64,000 bases of DNA from Ustilago trichophora (lineage: Eukaryota > Basidiomycota > Ustilaginomycetes > Ustilaginales > Ustilaginaceae): assembly GCA_900323505.1 (NCBI GenBank), contig OOIN01000014.1, forward strand, positions 682,001 through 746,000. Reading direction: 5' to 3'. Below are positions 9,521 to 20,074 of this stretch, piece after piece. The notes under the pieces are model-generated. The model was not told the DNA's origin. It was given only the letters and a program-made list of their open reading frames with translations, and did no database searches. The number at the start of each line of letters is the position of its first letter. The first letter of the stretch is position 1. Both the position numbers and the translations under genes were made by a program.

Positions 9521-11008
9521 ATGGCCTCTGCCGCAGTCATGGCGTCCTCGTCGGCGCTCCCAGCCGCTCGTCCTCCTCCTCCCGATATGGACTTGGACGA
9601 TGACCTCGACGATCACGCTTTTACGTCGATCGACGAACGGGCCATCGAGATCCGTGACTCGTCCGACCCCATGTCGATGCTCAGCTTCTACCGTCGACTC
9701 TTTCCATGGAAGCAGCTCTTTTCCTGGCTCAACCACGATCTCCCACACATGAGCGCAACCAAATGCTTCACCCACCGCGAGTTTGCCTTCACCCTGCAGA
9801 ACGAAGCCTACCTGCGTTACAACTCGTTCTCGACCGCCGACGAGCTCAAGAAGGAAGTCTGTCGTCTCAATCCTGCCCGTTTCGAAATTGGGCCCGTCTA
9901 CACTGCCAAGCCCAAGGACAGAAAGACAGTGCAGAAAGCATCGTTCAAGCCGGTACAGCGCGAACTCGTATTCGATATCGACATGACCGACTACGACGAG
10001 GTGCGAACGTGCTGCTCCGGCAAAGGCATCTGCAAGCGGTGCTGGGCGTTCATCGCAGTCGCTGTGCAAGTGCTTGACGAGGCACTGAGGGACGACTTTG
10101 GATTCAAGCATCTGCTCTGGGTGTACTCGGGTCGACGTGGTATCCATTGCTGGATTTCCGATAAGCAGGCGTTTGAGCTTGCTGACGATGCGCGTAAGGC
10201 CATCGTCGGTTGGCTTGAGGTGATCAAAGGCGGTGCCAACGCAGTCAAGAAGGTCGACGCTGGCTGGATGGGCAGCGCCGGTGGTAGGAGTTTGCACCCG
10301 AGCTTACGACGAGCGATCGGAGGAGAAGGCAGTGAGAGCGGACCTCTGAAACTCGCATTCGTCGACACGGTTCTCAAGGACCAAGATTGCTTCCGCTCGT
10401 CGGAACAGTGGAACGTCCTCCTCCAGCTGCTCCCCTCGTCCGAGGCGGAAGCCATCGAAAAGTTGCGCTCGAAATGGGAACGCTCCTCGAGCCGATCCAG
10501 TCTCGACAAGTGGCAAGACGTGATGGAAAGCGCACAGCGAGCAGGAGAATACAAGAGCGAGCGAATCTGGCGCCCTTGCCTCGAGGACATTATCCTCCAA
10601 TACACCTACCCGCGTATCGACGCAGAGGTGTCAAAGCATCTCAACCATCTTCTCAAGTCGCCCTTTGTCGTACATCCGGCGACAGGCAGAGTTTGTGTCC
10701 CACTCGAACCGTCCAAAGTGTTTGACTTTGACCCCGAGGCCGGCTGCCCAACCGTGGCACAGTTGCTGAGGGAGCTCAACGCGTACGAGGCCTCTCACAA
10801 GGAGGCTACACCGGCGGTCAAGAGCAACTACAAGAACGAAATCTCGTCAACATCAGCTGACAATGCGGGGGCTACGGTCAAACAGGATTGGGAAAAGACC
10901 AGCTTGAAGCCCTTTGTGCAGCTGTTTGAGAAGCACTGCAATGCGATTGCCAAAGAGACCCGCACACTCAGGAGGGCACAGCAGGAACAAAACGCTACCG
11001 ACTTTTGA
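9521..11008 (+). CDS. PRI1: DNA primase small (catalytic) subunit
   Basis: Encodes 495 residues of the p48 primase catalytic subunit, which makes the RNA primer within the polymerase alpha-primase complex. The two metal-binding aspartates are visible in ELVFDIDMTDYDEV at residues 152 and 154. Directly after them are the zinc-binding cysteines of TCCSGKGICKRCW, and then the conserved VYSGRRGIHCWISD segment. N-terminal landmarks include FYRRLFPWKQLF and REFAFTL. The C-terminal ~70 residues are less conserved and charged. Start at ATG 9521; the frame continues to TGA with no intron. The family is usually about 400-450 residues, so this copy has short extensions at both ends. Confidence 0.95.
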   Translation: MASAAVMASSSALPAARPPPPDMDLDDDLDDHAFTSIDERAIEIRDSSDPMSMLSFYRRLFPWKQLFSWLNHDLPHMSATKCFTHREFAFTLQNEAYLRYNSFSTADELKKEVCRLNPARFEIGPVYTAKPKDRKTVQKASFKPVQRELVFDIDMTDYDEVRTCCSGKGICKRCWAFIAVAVQVLDEALRDDFGFKHLLWVYSGRRGIHCWISDKQAFELADDARKAIVGWLEVIKGGANAVKKVDAGWMGSAGGRSLHPSLRRAIGGEGSESGPLKLAFVDTVLKDQDCFRSSEQWNVLLQLLPSSEAEAIEKLRSKWERSSSRSSLDKWQDVMESAQRAGEYKSERIWRPCLEDIILQYTYPRIDAEVSKHLNHLLKSPFVVHPATGRVCVPLEPSKVFDFDPEAGCPTVAQLLRELNAYEASHKEATPAVKSNYKNEISSTSADNAGATVKQDWEKTSLKPFVQLFEKHCNAIAKETRTLRRAQQEQNATDF

Positions 11009-11351
11009 TCCGCAATCTTTGCTTCTTGTTGTACTTTGTCACTTGATTCGTTTTCAAGATTGCTGGACCAATTTCCGCTAGTCAGCCGATTGCGATGGCT
11101 GATGCGATACGATGGCGATCATATACCCTTGCATTGTTTCAAAGAGAGCCCAAGCCTTTTTCTGCACTCCCCTTGTTCACATAGCTTTGTCACCAAGACA
11201 TCTCTCCGCACCGCAATCCGAACGCATCCATCCTCTCGCGCTTCCTCTTCTGATTGTGTCAAGGTTGATGTGAGATGTGAGTGTGAGCCTGAATATGTGT
11301 GCGGAAGTGATAAATGGACTGCGCATGGCGCACAAAGCACAACATCCCACT

Positions 11352-11365
11352 GTACAGTACTGTAC
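11352..11365. repeat. palindrome GTACAGTACTGTAC
   Basis: Exact copy of the 14-bp palindrome also found at 9018-9031, 50277-50290 and 51072-51085. It lies in the PRI1/Clr2-like intergenic region. Confidence 0.9.
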
Positions 11366-11468
11366 GGTGTGCGAAGTGGTGCGGAACTGAAAGCTTCCAG
11401 AAAAGGCTCATTTGGCGAGAAAGCCGTGTGTCGCTCTCCACTTTTCCCTTTTTTTTTTCTTTTCTTTT

Positions 11469-11470
<2 letters not shown>

Positions 11471-11499
<29 letters not shown>
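11471..11499. repeat. homopolymer T(29)
   Basis: Uninterrupted run of 29 T preceded by shorter T-runs broken by single C. It lies in intergenic DNA upstream of the Clr2-like gene. Confidence 0.9.
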
Positions 11500-12053
11500 G
11501 GGGTGTTGGCTGCGCGTCGGCGCCGTACGCAACGCGACACAGACCATTTCCTCACTTGCACATTTCCGCATTCCGAAAGTGCGCTGTGACCAACTCTTCA
11601 CATCTTTCCTTCCTTCCATCCCGCATCCCATCAACCTCCTTCGCACACACATCGATACCTTTTCGGCTTCCACCCAAACAATCCCCATCCAGCAGAAGAG
11701 CCTGTCTACACGCCTCGTCTTTGGTTCCACTCTTTCTGTAGCCATCAGAACTGTATCCACGACACACTTGTACGTTCTCCATAGTCATATCGACGACTCA
11801 GTGAGGCCGAGTAGCTCGCTCGCTTCGATCGCTTCTGCTCTGGGGAGCACACCTGAATCAACGCCCGCCGCAACCCTGCCGCCCTTCTTCCTGAGCGCAG
11901 CATCCAACCCGCACTGCAACAAATTCGCCAATCAGACTCAGCAGCGGCGATCAGGTAGAGCCATTCATCGCCAACTGGCTTTTATCGCGTCCGTCTAGCG
12001 CTGCTCCGCAACACACACTCTTGACACACTCTTCGGCTCGGCATATCACAGAG

Positions 12054-14561
12054 ATGTTATCCCCAGAAGAAGTCGCGCGGGACGAAGAAATCTTCCGTGC
12101 CGATGGCTTCATCAAGTTTCCGCGTTCGGACGGAGATGCAAACTATGGTCCACCCAACACGGTTGTTCCTCCCAAAACCGACCCAGAAGTCAATTACTAC
12201 CACATCTTTAAGCGCGAGGAGAAGAGGCACGACACTTGGCGCTCCGCGTTGGGTGAACAGCTTGCTCAATTCTTTAAGCTACCCACTCTCTCCCGTTCAA
12301 AAGCGAAATGGAAGCTGTATGACTTTCCCGAAAACTACCACTTTGCCGAGCAGCGCAAAGGACCAGCCAACGATCCCCGCACGGATCCATACATGTTCGG
12401 AAGCCAGGGACACCGCTTCCGCTCCACCAAGGAGGTGTTGGACCATTTCGTATGGCTTCTCATGGATCCCGACATGAATCCTGCCAACTGCAGGTGCAAA
12501 TACTGCCACAAGGGTCCTCGCACTTCCACGGGAGGCGATGGTACGCCAAAGAAGCCAGCACAAGGTGTGAAGCGCAAAGGCGAGCCCATCAGTGCTTCTA
12601 CCGCTGCCACAGCCGGTCGACGCGGTCGAAAGCCTAATGCAGAAGGCGTCGAGATCCAAAACCAAACTTCGATCACTGTGCGCGGAGTCGAAATGAGGCG
12701 TCTCGTTCCCGGCGTGACCATCGCCTCGGTTCCGCAGCGTGACCAAGAGGTCATGCACGAGCTGAAACGAGGCGAAAAGGAACGCTTCCGGGTCGGAGAG
12801 GTGGTGTGGTGCGAGCTCGACGAGCCCGTGGTAGACCCTACCTATCCGACGAGGAAGATCACCGCCTGGCCTGCGGTCATCGTGGATCCAGCGGTCGAGT
12901 TTACCTCGGCGCTTGGCTACTATGCAGATGAAGACGGCAAAAAGACGAGCCTCGAGGCCGTCTCGGCGCCCACGCAGCGTGCCACCTCGCCTCCCATTCT
13001 GGGTGGTAGCTCTATCATTCAATCCATGTCGTATCAGGTCACCTTCTTCGGCACCATGGAGAAGGCCAAGGTGCCAGAGAGCTCGCTTACTCCGTACTTG
13101 GTCGGTCTCATTCCCAACGAACTCATCGAGAGCGACCTCGGCACCCGTGAAGATCATCCTTGGCTTTTCAAGGAGGGTGAATACCCTCACTTGAACTTGT
13201 CGAGGCAGCCGGACCTGCCTGCACCGGACTTCACAAAGTCGATCGTGGCCTTCGGGTTCGCTGTCGAGGCAGCGGCCGTACTTCGCAATCTGTACAGTTT
13301 GACCGACGCCTACTCTGGCTCGGATACGCCCGAAGGAGTGCTGCGTGATCTAGGTGCTGCTGCAGGTGATGGCGACAAACAGCTGCCACTGGGCATGCGA
13401 TACTACCAGGGCATCTACTTTGGTCTGGAGCGAATCTGGGTCGGTGATGTGGTACGTCTCAAGCTGGCCAATAACGACCTGAAAAAGCTGCAGCGCCAGC
13501 TCAATACGATGCTGGCGGCCGACAAGCAGCCGGGCGCGCCCGATCCGGCTGCGGTCATCCTCGATGAAGACGGGTCATACGTACTTCAGCTTGCTGCCAT
13601 CTATGAAGATCCGAGGATCCCCAAGACGGTTCGCGTTGCGGGTGAGATTTTTCAAGTGATGGTGCAATCGAAATATAACGCGATCAAGGCCGACATTGAA
13701 GCTGCGGTGAAGAAGCTCGAGGATGATGAGGGCATGGACGCGTCGCAGCGACAGGAGGAGACCAAGGCGCTGCAAGCACAATTGCCACAGCCAAGCATCT
13801 TGACGGGCAAGCCAGGCTTTCCTCCTATGCCACCCTTGCCCCAAGGATTTGTCATGATCTCGCTCACCGATCGTCTCCAGTCGCGTATTCCATGCGAGAC
13901 TTCGCTCAATATCGGCCATGTCGCCGGCAGGATCTACCCGTCTCTGGGCATGCATTCCGACGGCCCGCGTGTGACGGAACAGATCAAGCAGAGGCCTAGC
14001 GATAAAAAGCTTGCGGCGGACGAAGATACCCAAATTGACCTTCGAGCACGACTGAGTGTGGCAGGTCTCTTGTCTGGCTGCGTCAAAGCTATGCGTGGCA
14101 CCGTTCACGCCTGGACGCGAACCGCGTCCTTCAAAGGTGCCCTGGCAATGGCACGCAGCAAGGTGCACAACTTGATCACTGGCGAATTTCCCGATTCAGA
14201 CGCGGAAGAGGCCACGGCATCGCCGAGCAAAACGCCGGCTAAGAAGGACAAGACTTCGGCAGCAGGAGCGGATGCAGAGATGCCAAGCAAGACGGTCACA
14301 GGTGAGCAGTCGAACGGAGCTACGCAGCCGCAGCCGCAGATGACGACGACGCAGGCAACGCAGACGACACAGGCAACGGCAGCGGACAAAATCGCAGAAT
14401 CATTGACCACAGCAGCAACAGATGCAGAAATGCCACCTTCGTCCGAAGACGAACCGCCTCTTCCGCCGGGATGGATGCCGAGAAAGTCGAGAAATTTGGG
14501 AAGTTGGTATTATGTCCACACGGTAACCAAAAAGACGCAGTGGGAGAGGCCGACGGCCTAG
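12054..14561 (+). CDS. Clr2-like transcriptional silencing protein with C-terminal WW domain
   Basis: Encodes 835 residues. The N-terminal ~150 residues resemble the fungal Clr2 transcription-silencing domain: WRSALGEQLAQFF, a YDFPENYHFAEQRKG segment, then DPYMFGSQGHRFRS leading into DHFVWLL and a CRCKYC cysteine cluster near residue 145. Clr2 of S. pombe is a subunit of the SHREC histone-deacetylase/remodelling complex that silences heterochromatin (family knowledge). The middle contains a region near 240-300 (GEVVWCELDEPV) that could be a BAH/Tudor-like reader and matches the position of the Clr2 C-terminal domain. A Thr/Gln-rich linker leads to a clear WW domain at about 803-833 (LPPGWMPRKS, then SWYYVHTVTKKTQWERP). 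The upstream extension of the frame starts at TTG, so ATG 12054 is used. The WW domain is unexpected for Clr2. Confidence 0.72.
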   Translation: MLSPEEVARDEEIFRADGFIKFPRSDGDANYGPPNTVVPPKTDPEVNYYHIFKREEKRHDTWRSALGEQLAQFFKLPTLSRSKAKWKLYDFPENYHFAEQRKGPANDPRTDPYMFGSQGHRFRSTKEVLDHFVWLLMDPDMNPANCRCKYCHKGPRTSTGGDGTPKKPAQGVKRKGEPISASTAATAGRRGRKPNAEGVEIQNQTSITVRGVEMRRLVPGVTIASVPQRDQEVMHELKRGEKERFRVGEVVWCELDEPVVDPTYPTRKITAWPAVIVDPAVEFTSALGYYADEDGKKTSLEAVSAPTQRATSPPILGGSSIIQSMSYQVTFFGTMEKAKVPESSLTPYLVGLIPNELIESDLGTREDHPWLFKEGEYPHLNLSRQPDLPAPDFTKSIVAFGFAVEAAAVLRNLYSLTDAYSGSDTPEGVLRDLGAAAGDGDKQLPLGMRYYQGIYFGLERIWVGDVVRLKLANNDLKKLQRQLNTMLAADKQPGAPDPAAVILDEDGSYVLQLAAIYEDPRIPKTVRVAGEIFQVMVQSKYNAIKADIEAAVKKLEDDEGMDASQRQEETKALQAQLPQPSILTGKPGFPPMPPLPQGFVMISLTDRLQSRIPCETSLNIGHVAGRIYPSLGMHSDGPRVTEQIKQRPSDKKLAADEDTQIDLRARLSVAGLLSGCVKAMRGTVHAWTRTASFKGALAMARSKVHNLITGEFPDSDAEEATASPSKTPAKKDKTSAAGADAEMPSKTVTGEQSNGATQPQPQMTTTQATQTTQATAADKIAESLTTAATDAEMPPSSEDEPPLPPGWMPRKSRNLGSWYYVHTVTKKTQWERPTA

Positions 14562-14706
14562 CCTTCGCCTTCGCCGCCGCCGTTGCAGCCGCCATTGAGG
14601 TCCATGTACTGCACTTGTAAAAAAAAATTATCTGAAGCCAACTGGTCCGGTTTTGTTGTTGTTGTTATTTGGCTTGGCTTGAAAGCTGGAGAGTAGAGAG
14701 AGGAAG

Positions 14707-14749
<43 letters not shown>

Positions 14750-15870
14750 GTGTGTGTGTGTGCGTGCGTTGAGAGAACACATGTCATCGGGTTGCGCACC
14801 AGCGATCGGGAATCAAAAGAAGAGTCGATCTTTACGCGTCCCTCTTGTTCCACCAAATAAAAAAAGAAAAGAAAAAGAGTCTTCTGTGTGGCTTCTGTGT
14901 GTGTCGATTGAGGTGAATTGATTTTCTCATTGTCGCCCGCCCAAATTTAATTCAATGGGCGCTTCAGCCAACTCAACACACATACTGTACACACACACAC
15001 ACACACGCACACGCACACACACACAGCTCCATCGATATGTGAGATTGACGTTCTTCTCACCACATCAACATCATCATCACTTGACCACATCATCCATCAT
15101 CCTCTTCTTGTCGCGATTCGTCGACTGGGATCTGTTGGGTCCCTCTCTTTTCTCCACATACAGCTGTAATAAGCTTTGACGACTCCTTTACGCCTCACAA
15201 ACTAGCACTGTCGACATTCTCAGCATCGCACAGAGCACAGGAATCCGATCTCATTGGCTACCCAGACCAAACAGCTTGCACTCAAGATTCAGCGCTTTGA
15301 ATCAGCGAGCAACATAATCCACATTGCAACGACGACGACGCTTGGCGTCCAGTATCTAGTTCGAGCTTCTTTCTCAACTGCCTTCGGACTTGCATTCTTG
15401 CGCTTGCGCTGCTAACACCTTCCTATAGCGTCTTTTCAAGTGGAAACGCATTTTCATCAGCAGTGATTCAGAACGCCATCTCATAGCAACTCTCACCTCT
15501 CAGCACAGCACAGCTCAGCTCAGCCCCAGCTCAGCCCCTGCTCGGTCTCTCCTACTCCAACTCTTCTTGCGACAAGATATACCCGGAACCTCACAGTGCA
15601 TCAACAGTAACAAGTTATCGCCCTTTCAACCTGCAACATCCTGCGATCGAGTACAACTCTATCACATCTGCATATCGGCTTTGCTCCAAACAAGCCCTCG
15701 AATCAAAAGCGTCGCACCCTACCAGAACAACAAATTCATAGTTTGTTCCACCATCGACATCGGTCGCCGGTCAGCTACGCCAGCCTTTCCAGCGCACGTC
15801 TCATCGCATTTATTAGGCAAACATACGCACAAGGATCCTACTCTTTCCAGGCCAGGATTAGCTTGAGAAT
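14562..15870. other. intergenic region with microsatellites, STRAP leader
   Basis: 1.3 kb without a supported gene. It holds an (AG)18 run at 14711-14746 followed directly by a (GT)n run to about 14762, and a (CA)n run at about 14990-15023. The right half is probably the promoter and leader of the STRAP gene; a CCAG acceptor-like site lies 21 bp before its ATG, so a 5' UTR intron is possible but unproven. Confidence 0.5.
14711..14762. repeat. compound microsatellite (AG)n(GT)n
   Basis: Eighteen AG units followed by about eight GT units, in the intergenic region between the Clr2-like and STRAP genes. Confidence 0.85.
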
Positions 15871-16939
15871 ATGACTTCGACACCGGTCCAAAAGGTGCGT
15901 TCTTTTTCCTCACACAACTCGTCTCCATCTCCCTTTGCCTCTATTTAAAAGACACTAACCAGCTTTTCTCTCCCTTTACCTTGCTCAGTCGGTCCCACTC
16001 ACATGCAGCGGTCACACTCGACCAGTGGTCCATCTTGAATTCTCGGATTTGCAAGACGATGGCACTTATTCGCTCCTCTCGTCTTGCAAAGATGGCAATC
16101 CGATGCTTCGCGACTGGCTTGGCGATTGGGTAGGCACTTTTCTCGGTCACAAGGGGGCTGTATGGTGTGGCAAGCTTTCCGGTGGCGACGCATCCATCGC
16201 GGTGACTGGTTCTGCCGATTTCTCTGCCAAAGTATGGGACACTTTTACCGGAGAATGCCTTCACACTTTCCCCCACAACCACATTGTGCGTACCGTGGCG
16301 ATCAATGCGGCGGGCAACAAGGTTGTAACGGCGGGTCACGAGAAAAAATTGCGACTGTTTGATTTGCAGCGACCTGATGCCGAGGCGTTGCTGTTCGAGA
16401 TGTCTGCTGGTAAAGGGGTTGCACATGAAGGAGTGATCAAGAGCTCTGTTTGGCATCGAGGCAGTGAGGCGGAGCATATCGTTGTAAGTGCAGGTGAAGA
16501 CAAGGTGATTCGTTGGTGGGATACTCGCAATTTGGAAAAGATTGCCGAAATGTCGTTTACGGAACCTATTACTTCGATGGAGCGAAGTTCGGGAGTTCTC
16601 GGAGAGTTGTTGACGGTGACGAGTGGTAAAGATGTGTATTTCATTGATGCTGCTTCGCGTATGGTTCGCAAAAAGCATTCGCTCAGCGTTCCGGTTAGCT
16701 CGGCTTCTCTTCATCCTACACTAGCGGATCGATTCGTGGCGGGTTCGAGCGCAGATGGTTGGGTTAGGATCTTTGATTTTGAATCCGGCACCGAAAGGGA
16801 ATTGCATAAGGGTCATCATGGACCTGCTCATGCGGTTAGTTATAGTCCCGATGGTGAATTGGCAGCAAGCGGAAGCGAGGATGGAACCATTCGACTTTGG
16901 CAAACTTGGCCTAGTAAAAAATATGGTTTGTGGACTTAG
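15871..16939 (+). CDS. STRAP/Unrip-type WD40 protein
   Basis: Two exons, 15871-15894 and 15989-16939, encode 324 residues; the first exon holds only eight codons (MTSTPVQK). The 94-bp intron has donor GTGCGT and acceptor CTCAG, phase 0. The protein is a full seven-bladed WD40 propeller of the serine/threonine kinase receptor-associated (STRAP/Unrip) family, starting PLTCSGHTRPVVHLEF and ending SGSEDGTIRLWQ then KKYGLW, the family's characteristic C-terminus. Intermediate landmarks are GTFLGHKGAVW and SADFSAKVWD. In animals STRAP/Unrip acts with the SMN complex and in cap-independent translation; its fungal role is less defined. It converges with mL38, leaving about 490 bp. Confidence 0.92.
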
Positions 16940-17429
16940 GTGAAAACACACACACACATCGTTTCCCCCCTCTTTGTGGCACTCGATGCTGTCACTAAAG
17001 CAAAGAAGAGCAAAACATTTCTTTTTTTTCTTTTCTTTTTGAGTCGGATTGTGCGCTCCTCACATTGTGTCAATTGCAACATTGCCTGTTGTGTTGGCTT
17101 TCGAAATACGATTTCCTTTTAACGTTATATATATGAGTCCTTGTAGGGTGTGCGTCTATCTGTCCATGTTTTGTGATTGAAAAAAAAAAAAAAAAAAAAG
17201 GATGCAACTTCTTTACTCATCTCAACGAAATGCACAACCCTCTTCCTCTCGACTCAACACCATACTGTATGTTTTCAACGCTTGACCCATATGACATAAG
17301 TTACTCTAAGCTGAGATCAAATGGGGAAAAAAAGCTTGGGATTCAAAAAAAAAATCAAGTTGTGACTGAGAAAATCTAGTCAAAGTTCTACAATCTCTTC
17401 AGTAAAAGGGAGAAACAAGTTGATATGAT
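16940..17429. other. convergent 3' region, STRAP/mL38
   Basis: The 3' flanks of two converging genes. It contains a run of about 20 A near 17180-17199 and AT-rich sequence suitable for polyadenylation signals on both strands. No gene is supported. Confidence 0.5.
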
Positions 17430-18533
17430 TCAGAACCATTTGGAACCAATATCGCCAACCTGTTTACGAATCTTATCCAAGGTAGGAGGATGAGTATACT
17501 TAGGTTCGGCAAGTTTTAGAGTATTGGTGTAAATTTGAGAGATGGAATCTGCGCTTTCTGGGGTCCATTTTGCACGCCAAAAGTGAATTCCTGCTGGTAC
17601 CAACTGATTTTGCTGGATAAAATTGGAAAGGTTAAAGTTGTTTGCGTCCAACTCATGCGTAGAGATGGTGTTGGAGTTGGACTGTTCCAAGAGAATTGTC
17701 GTGTAACGGTGGTAGGGTGTTCCCTGTTGTGGATGAGGAGGGATGTAATCGACAGACATGTTTTGGGTCAAATCGATAGTAGGGGATGAGGTGGCGGAGA
17801 GAGGAATATCGGTCTTAAGAGCCAAAAGTGAAGTTTTAAAGCTTTCCAAATCTTGATCCGGCTGATCAGGATCTACAATGACCAGGGAGTATTTCTTTTC
17901 CTCTGTGTGAAAGACATTAACATCCACCTTAGGTGCACTTGTTGTCTGTTTAGCCTCGACGAATACACCTACAAGAACATCTCCACCTTGACTCATATGA
18001 TCCGTGAAACCATCACCTTGACCAAACGAGACCTGAACGTCTACAGTAGGCGTAATTCCGGGCAAAACGTCGGGAAAGACGTGCATAAGTGTACATCTCT
18101 CGATCACTTTAGCAAGCACTCCGGAATCCTTACGCCAAAGACGTTCGCGAAGGTGTCTAAAAGCGGGGTTCGAAGCATCGTAAGTGGTAGGATTGGAAGA
18201 TTGAAAAGTGGAGAGAAGCGATGGATCGTTGATCGCGGCTGCGATCTCGAGAGATTCTTTGAGGGCAGATTTTTCCGCGTTAGAAAGTGTGGGATGATCC
18301 TTGTCGATGGTGGAGATTTGACTTTGAACAGAGGCGGAATGAGATGAGAGGAAGGAGAGTGCTTCGTCGTATGCTGGTAGTACGCCTGGTTTAAGCAGTG
18401 GTTGCCAGGTGGTAGTGTTTCCACTGCTGGAGGAAGAAGAGGAGGATGCGACCGTGGAAGAGGTGGACAAGGTGCGACGGGTAGCAGAGCGCAACAAAGC
18501 CCTGGAGGCTGTGCGTGTGGCGGAAGCTACCAT
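17430..18533 (-). CDS. MRPL35: mitochondrial ribosomal protein mL38 (MRPL35), PEBP-like
   Basis: Encodes 367 residues without introns. The first ~40 residues are an Arg/Ser/Thr-rich mitochondrial presequence. The body fits mL38, called Mrpl35 in yeast, a large-subunit mitoribosomal protein that contains a phosphatidylethanolamine-binding-protein (PEBP) fold: IVDPDQPDQD near residue 220 corresponds to the PEBP DPDxP motif, and GTPYHRYTTILLEQ to the HRY strand, followed by FIQQNQLVPAGIHFWRAKW. The C-terminus TLDKIRKQVGDI is typical of the mitoribosomal branch. Start at ATG 18531-18533. Divergent from the NTF2-like gene (about 620 bp). Confidence 0.88.
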   Translation of the reverse strand: MVASATRTASRALLRSATRRTLSTSSTVASSSSSSSSGNTTTWQPLLKPGVLPAYDEALSFLSSHSASVQSQISTIDKDHPTLSNAEKSALKESLEIAAAINDPSLLSTFQSSNPTTYDASNPAFRHLRERLWRKDSGVLAKVIERCTLMHVFPDVLPGITPTVDVQVSFGQGDGFTDHMSQGGDVLVGVFVEAKQTTSAPKVDVNVFHTEEKKYSLVIVDPDQPDQDLESFKTSLLALKTDIPLSATSSPTIDLTQNMSVDYIPPHPQQGTPYHRYTTILLEQSNSNTISTHELDANNFNLSNFIQQNQLVPAGIHFWRAKWTPESADSISQIYTNTLKLAEPKYTHPPTLDKIRKQVGDIGSKWF

Positions 18534-19151
18534 TTTTGTGGTTGTTGATACTATTATTGTTGTTGTTGTCGTATCGCGAGATCACTGTGCGATGGTCAGC
18601 TAGGAAAGGTTGATGATGATGATGGCCAAGAGACGTCTTTGGTGGAATGACACGACGAGTAAATCAGGCAAAAAGTGCACTCCAAAGAAGCTTTTGTCAA
18701 GTCTCCAGTAAGGCCAAAAAATCTGGGTTCCTTCCAACCGCACGGTAAGAGGAAAAGAAGAAAGAAAAGAAAAGCTCGATTTATTTTTGATCCTTCTGCA
18801 AGCAGCAACCGGCGTAACATAATGAAAGAGAGCAAAAAAATAACAAACCAATCCTGAAATCCGCGGGATTCTGGCGCTGACGTGAGGCGAGCTTGTGGAG
18901 GCATATTCACCTATCTCAGTCACAGTATATATGAATCACCACACAAAGCCATCGTGTCACACACAAAAGCTGCCGAGAACCCAACGCTGACTGAGGGTCC
19001 ATTCTTCGTGACTGCCATACAGAGAGCTCTTGAAAGGGAGAGCCAAACCCTTTATCTAAACCCTCGCTGCTTGACATCCAACCACCTCATCCTTTCCCCC
19101 TCACATACCATAACCATCCAAACAAAACAAAACAAAAAAAAAGGAAAGACT
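18534..19151. promoter_or_regulatory. divergent mL38/NTF2-like promoter region
   Basis: 618 bp between divergent starts. A TAT-rich segment (CAGTATATATGAA) lies at about 18921-18933. The sense frame on the plus strand is open upstream of the NTF2-like ATG but starts with GTG and encodes no recognisable domain. Confidence 0.4.
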
Positions 19152-20074
19152 ATGAGACTTTGGCCTGTAGGACTTGGTCATACTCGAACGCAATCTCCCA
19201 TCGGAAGTACACTTTTCACCCTCCTTACGGCTAGTACCGCCCTCATCCTTCCCACCTTGACCGGCGCCTCTTGCTCTACTCTTGCTCCAGCCATCCCTGC
19301 ATCTCAGCGTTATTTTCGCATTGGCCATCCAGCCGCGCATCTCAACAAAGACTCTACTTGCTCCGATCGCTTCTTCTCCACCAGTACCACCACCACCGCC
19401 GCCGCCGTCGCCAGGATGTCGCTCCCTTCGCAGAATCAAGCTTTCGACGGCTTTTCCCAACACCCTTCTGTGGAGCCTTCGAGCGAAACCGCGCAATTGA
19501 TCAAAGACGCAATGGATCTCTTCTCGGCCAAACCTAGTGCTGCTATCTTTGCTCGTAGCTGGAGTCCCAACGCCATTTTTGCCGATCCCATTTGTCACGC
19601 ACACGGAAGTAGGCAGTATCTCGCACAATGGTACGGTATGCCGGCCGCTTTCGCTCACTCGGAAACGCTAGAGTGGAAGTTGATCAAGCAAGAACCCAAC
19701 TTGGTGGAATACGTCCAGAAACAGAGATACAAGCTCAAAGGTTTGGGTATGACCAAGGATATGATCGTAAGTTCCACTCTTTTACAATCACAAACAAAAC
19801 ACCAAGCAAGATAGTCAAGATACTGACTGACATGCATCTTTTTTCCATATTCGATCATGATTGAATGTTGCAGAGCACCGTCGTCATGCAGCGCAATGAG
19901 CAATCAGGCAAAATCACCCGCTTCGAAGACAGATGGAATCACAAGCCTTTAGGTGGAGTTTTCGGTTGGCCATTTAGACGTTTGAATGCTTTAACCCTAC
20001 CTTTCCTAGTAGCCGTGCCAAACGAGGCCAAATTCGCCGTAGGACACCACAATTCTAGTCCAAACCATCTTTAA
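19152..20074 (+). CDS. NTF2/SnoaL-like domain protein
   Basis: Two exons, 19152-19766 and 19874-20074, encode 271 residues; the 107-bp intron (GTAAGT to TTGCAG) is phase 0 and joins TKDMI to STVVMQR. The N-terminal ~85 residues are hydrophobic then Ser/Thr/Ala-rich and could be a targeting or signal region. From about residue 100 the protein has the NTF2/SnoaL-like cone fold pattern: an N-terminal helix (LIKDAMDLFS), FARSWSPNAIFADPI, a GSRQYLAQWYGM helix, paired strands around VVMQRNEQSGKITRFEDRW, and a PFRRLNALTLPF tail. Such proteins occur widely in fungi with no assigned reaction. A shorter form from the ATG at 19414 (MSLPSQNQ) would keep the whole domain. Function unknown. Confidence 0.75.

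Larger units (their letters stand above)
11009..12053. other. intergenic region with poly-T tract
   Basis: A 1-kb region between two plus-strand genes. It carries the palindrome GTACAGTACTGTAC at 11352-11365 and an interrupted T-rich tract ending in 29 consecutive T at 11471-11499. A long frame crosses it but starts at TTG, runs through the poly-T and has no recognisable domain, so no gene is called. The last part is presumably the promoter and leader of the Clr2-like gene. Confidence 0.5.

Noticed and set aside
11036..11998. 320-codon open frame between PRI1 and the Clr2-like gene
   Set aside because: It begins with TTG, runs through the poly-T tract as a phenylalanine run, and shows no domain; judged chance.
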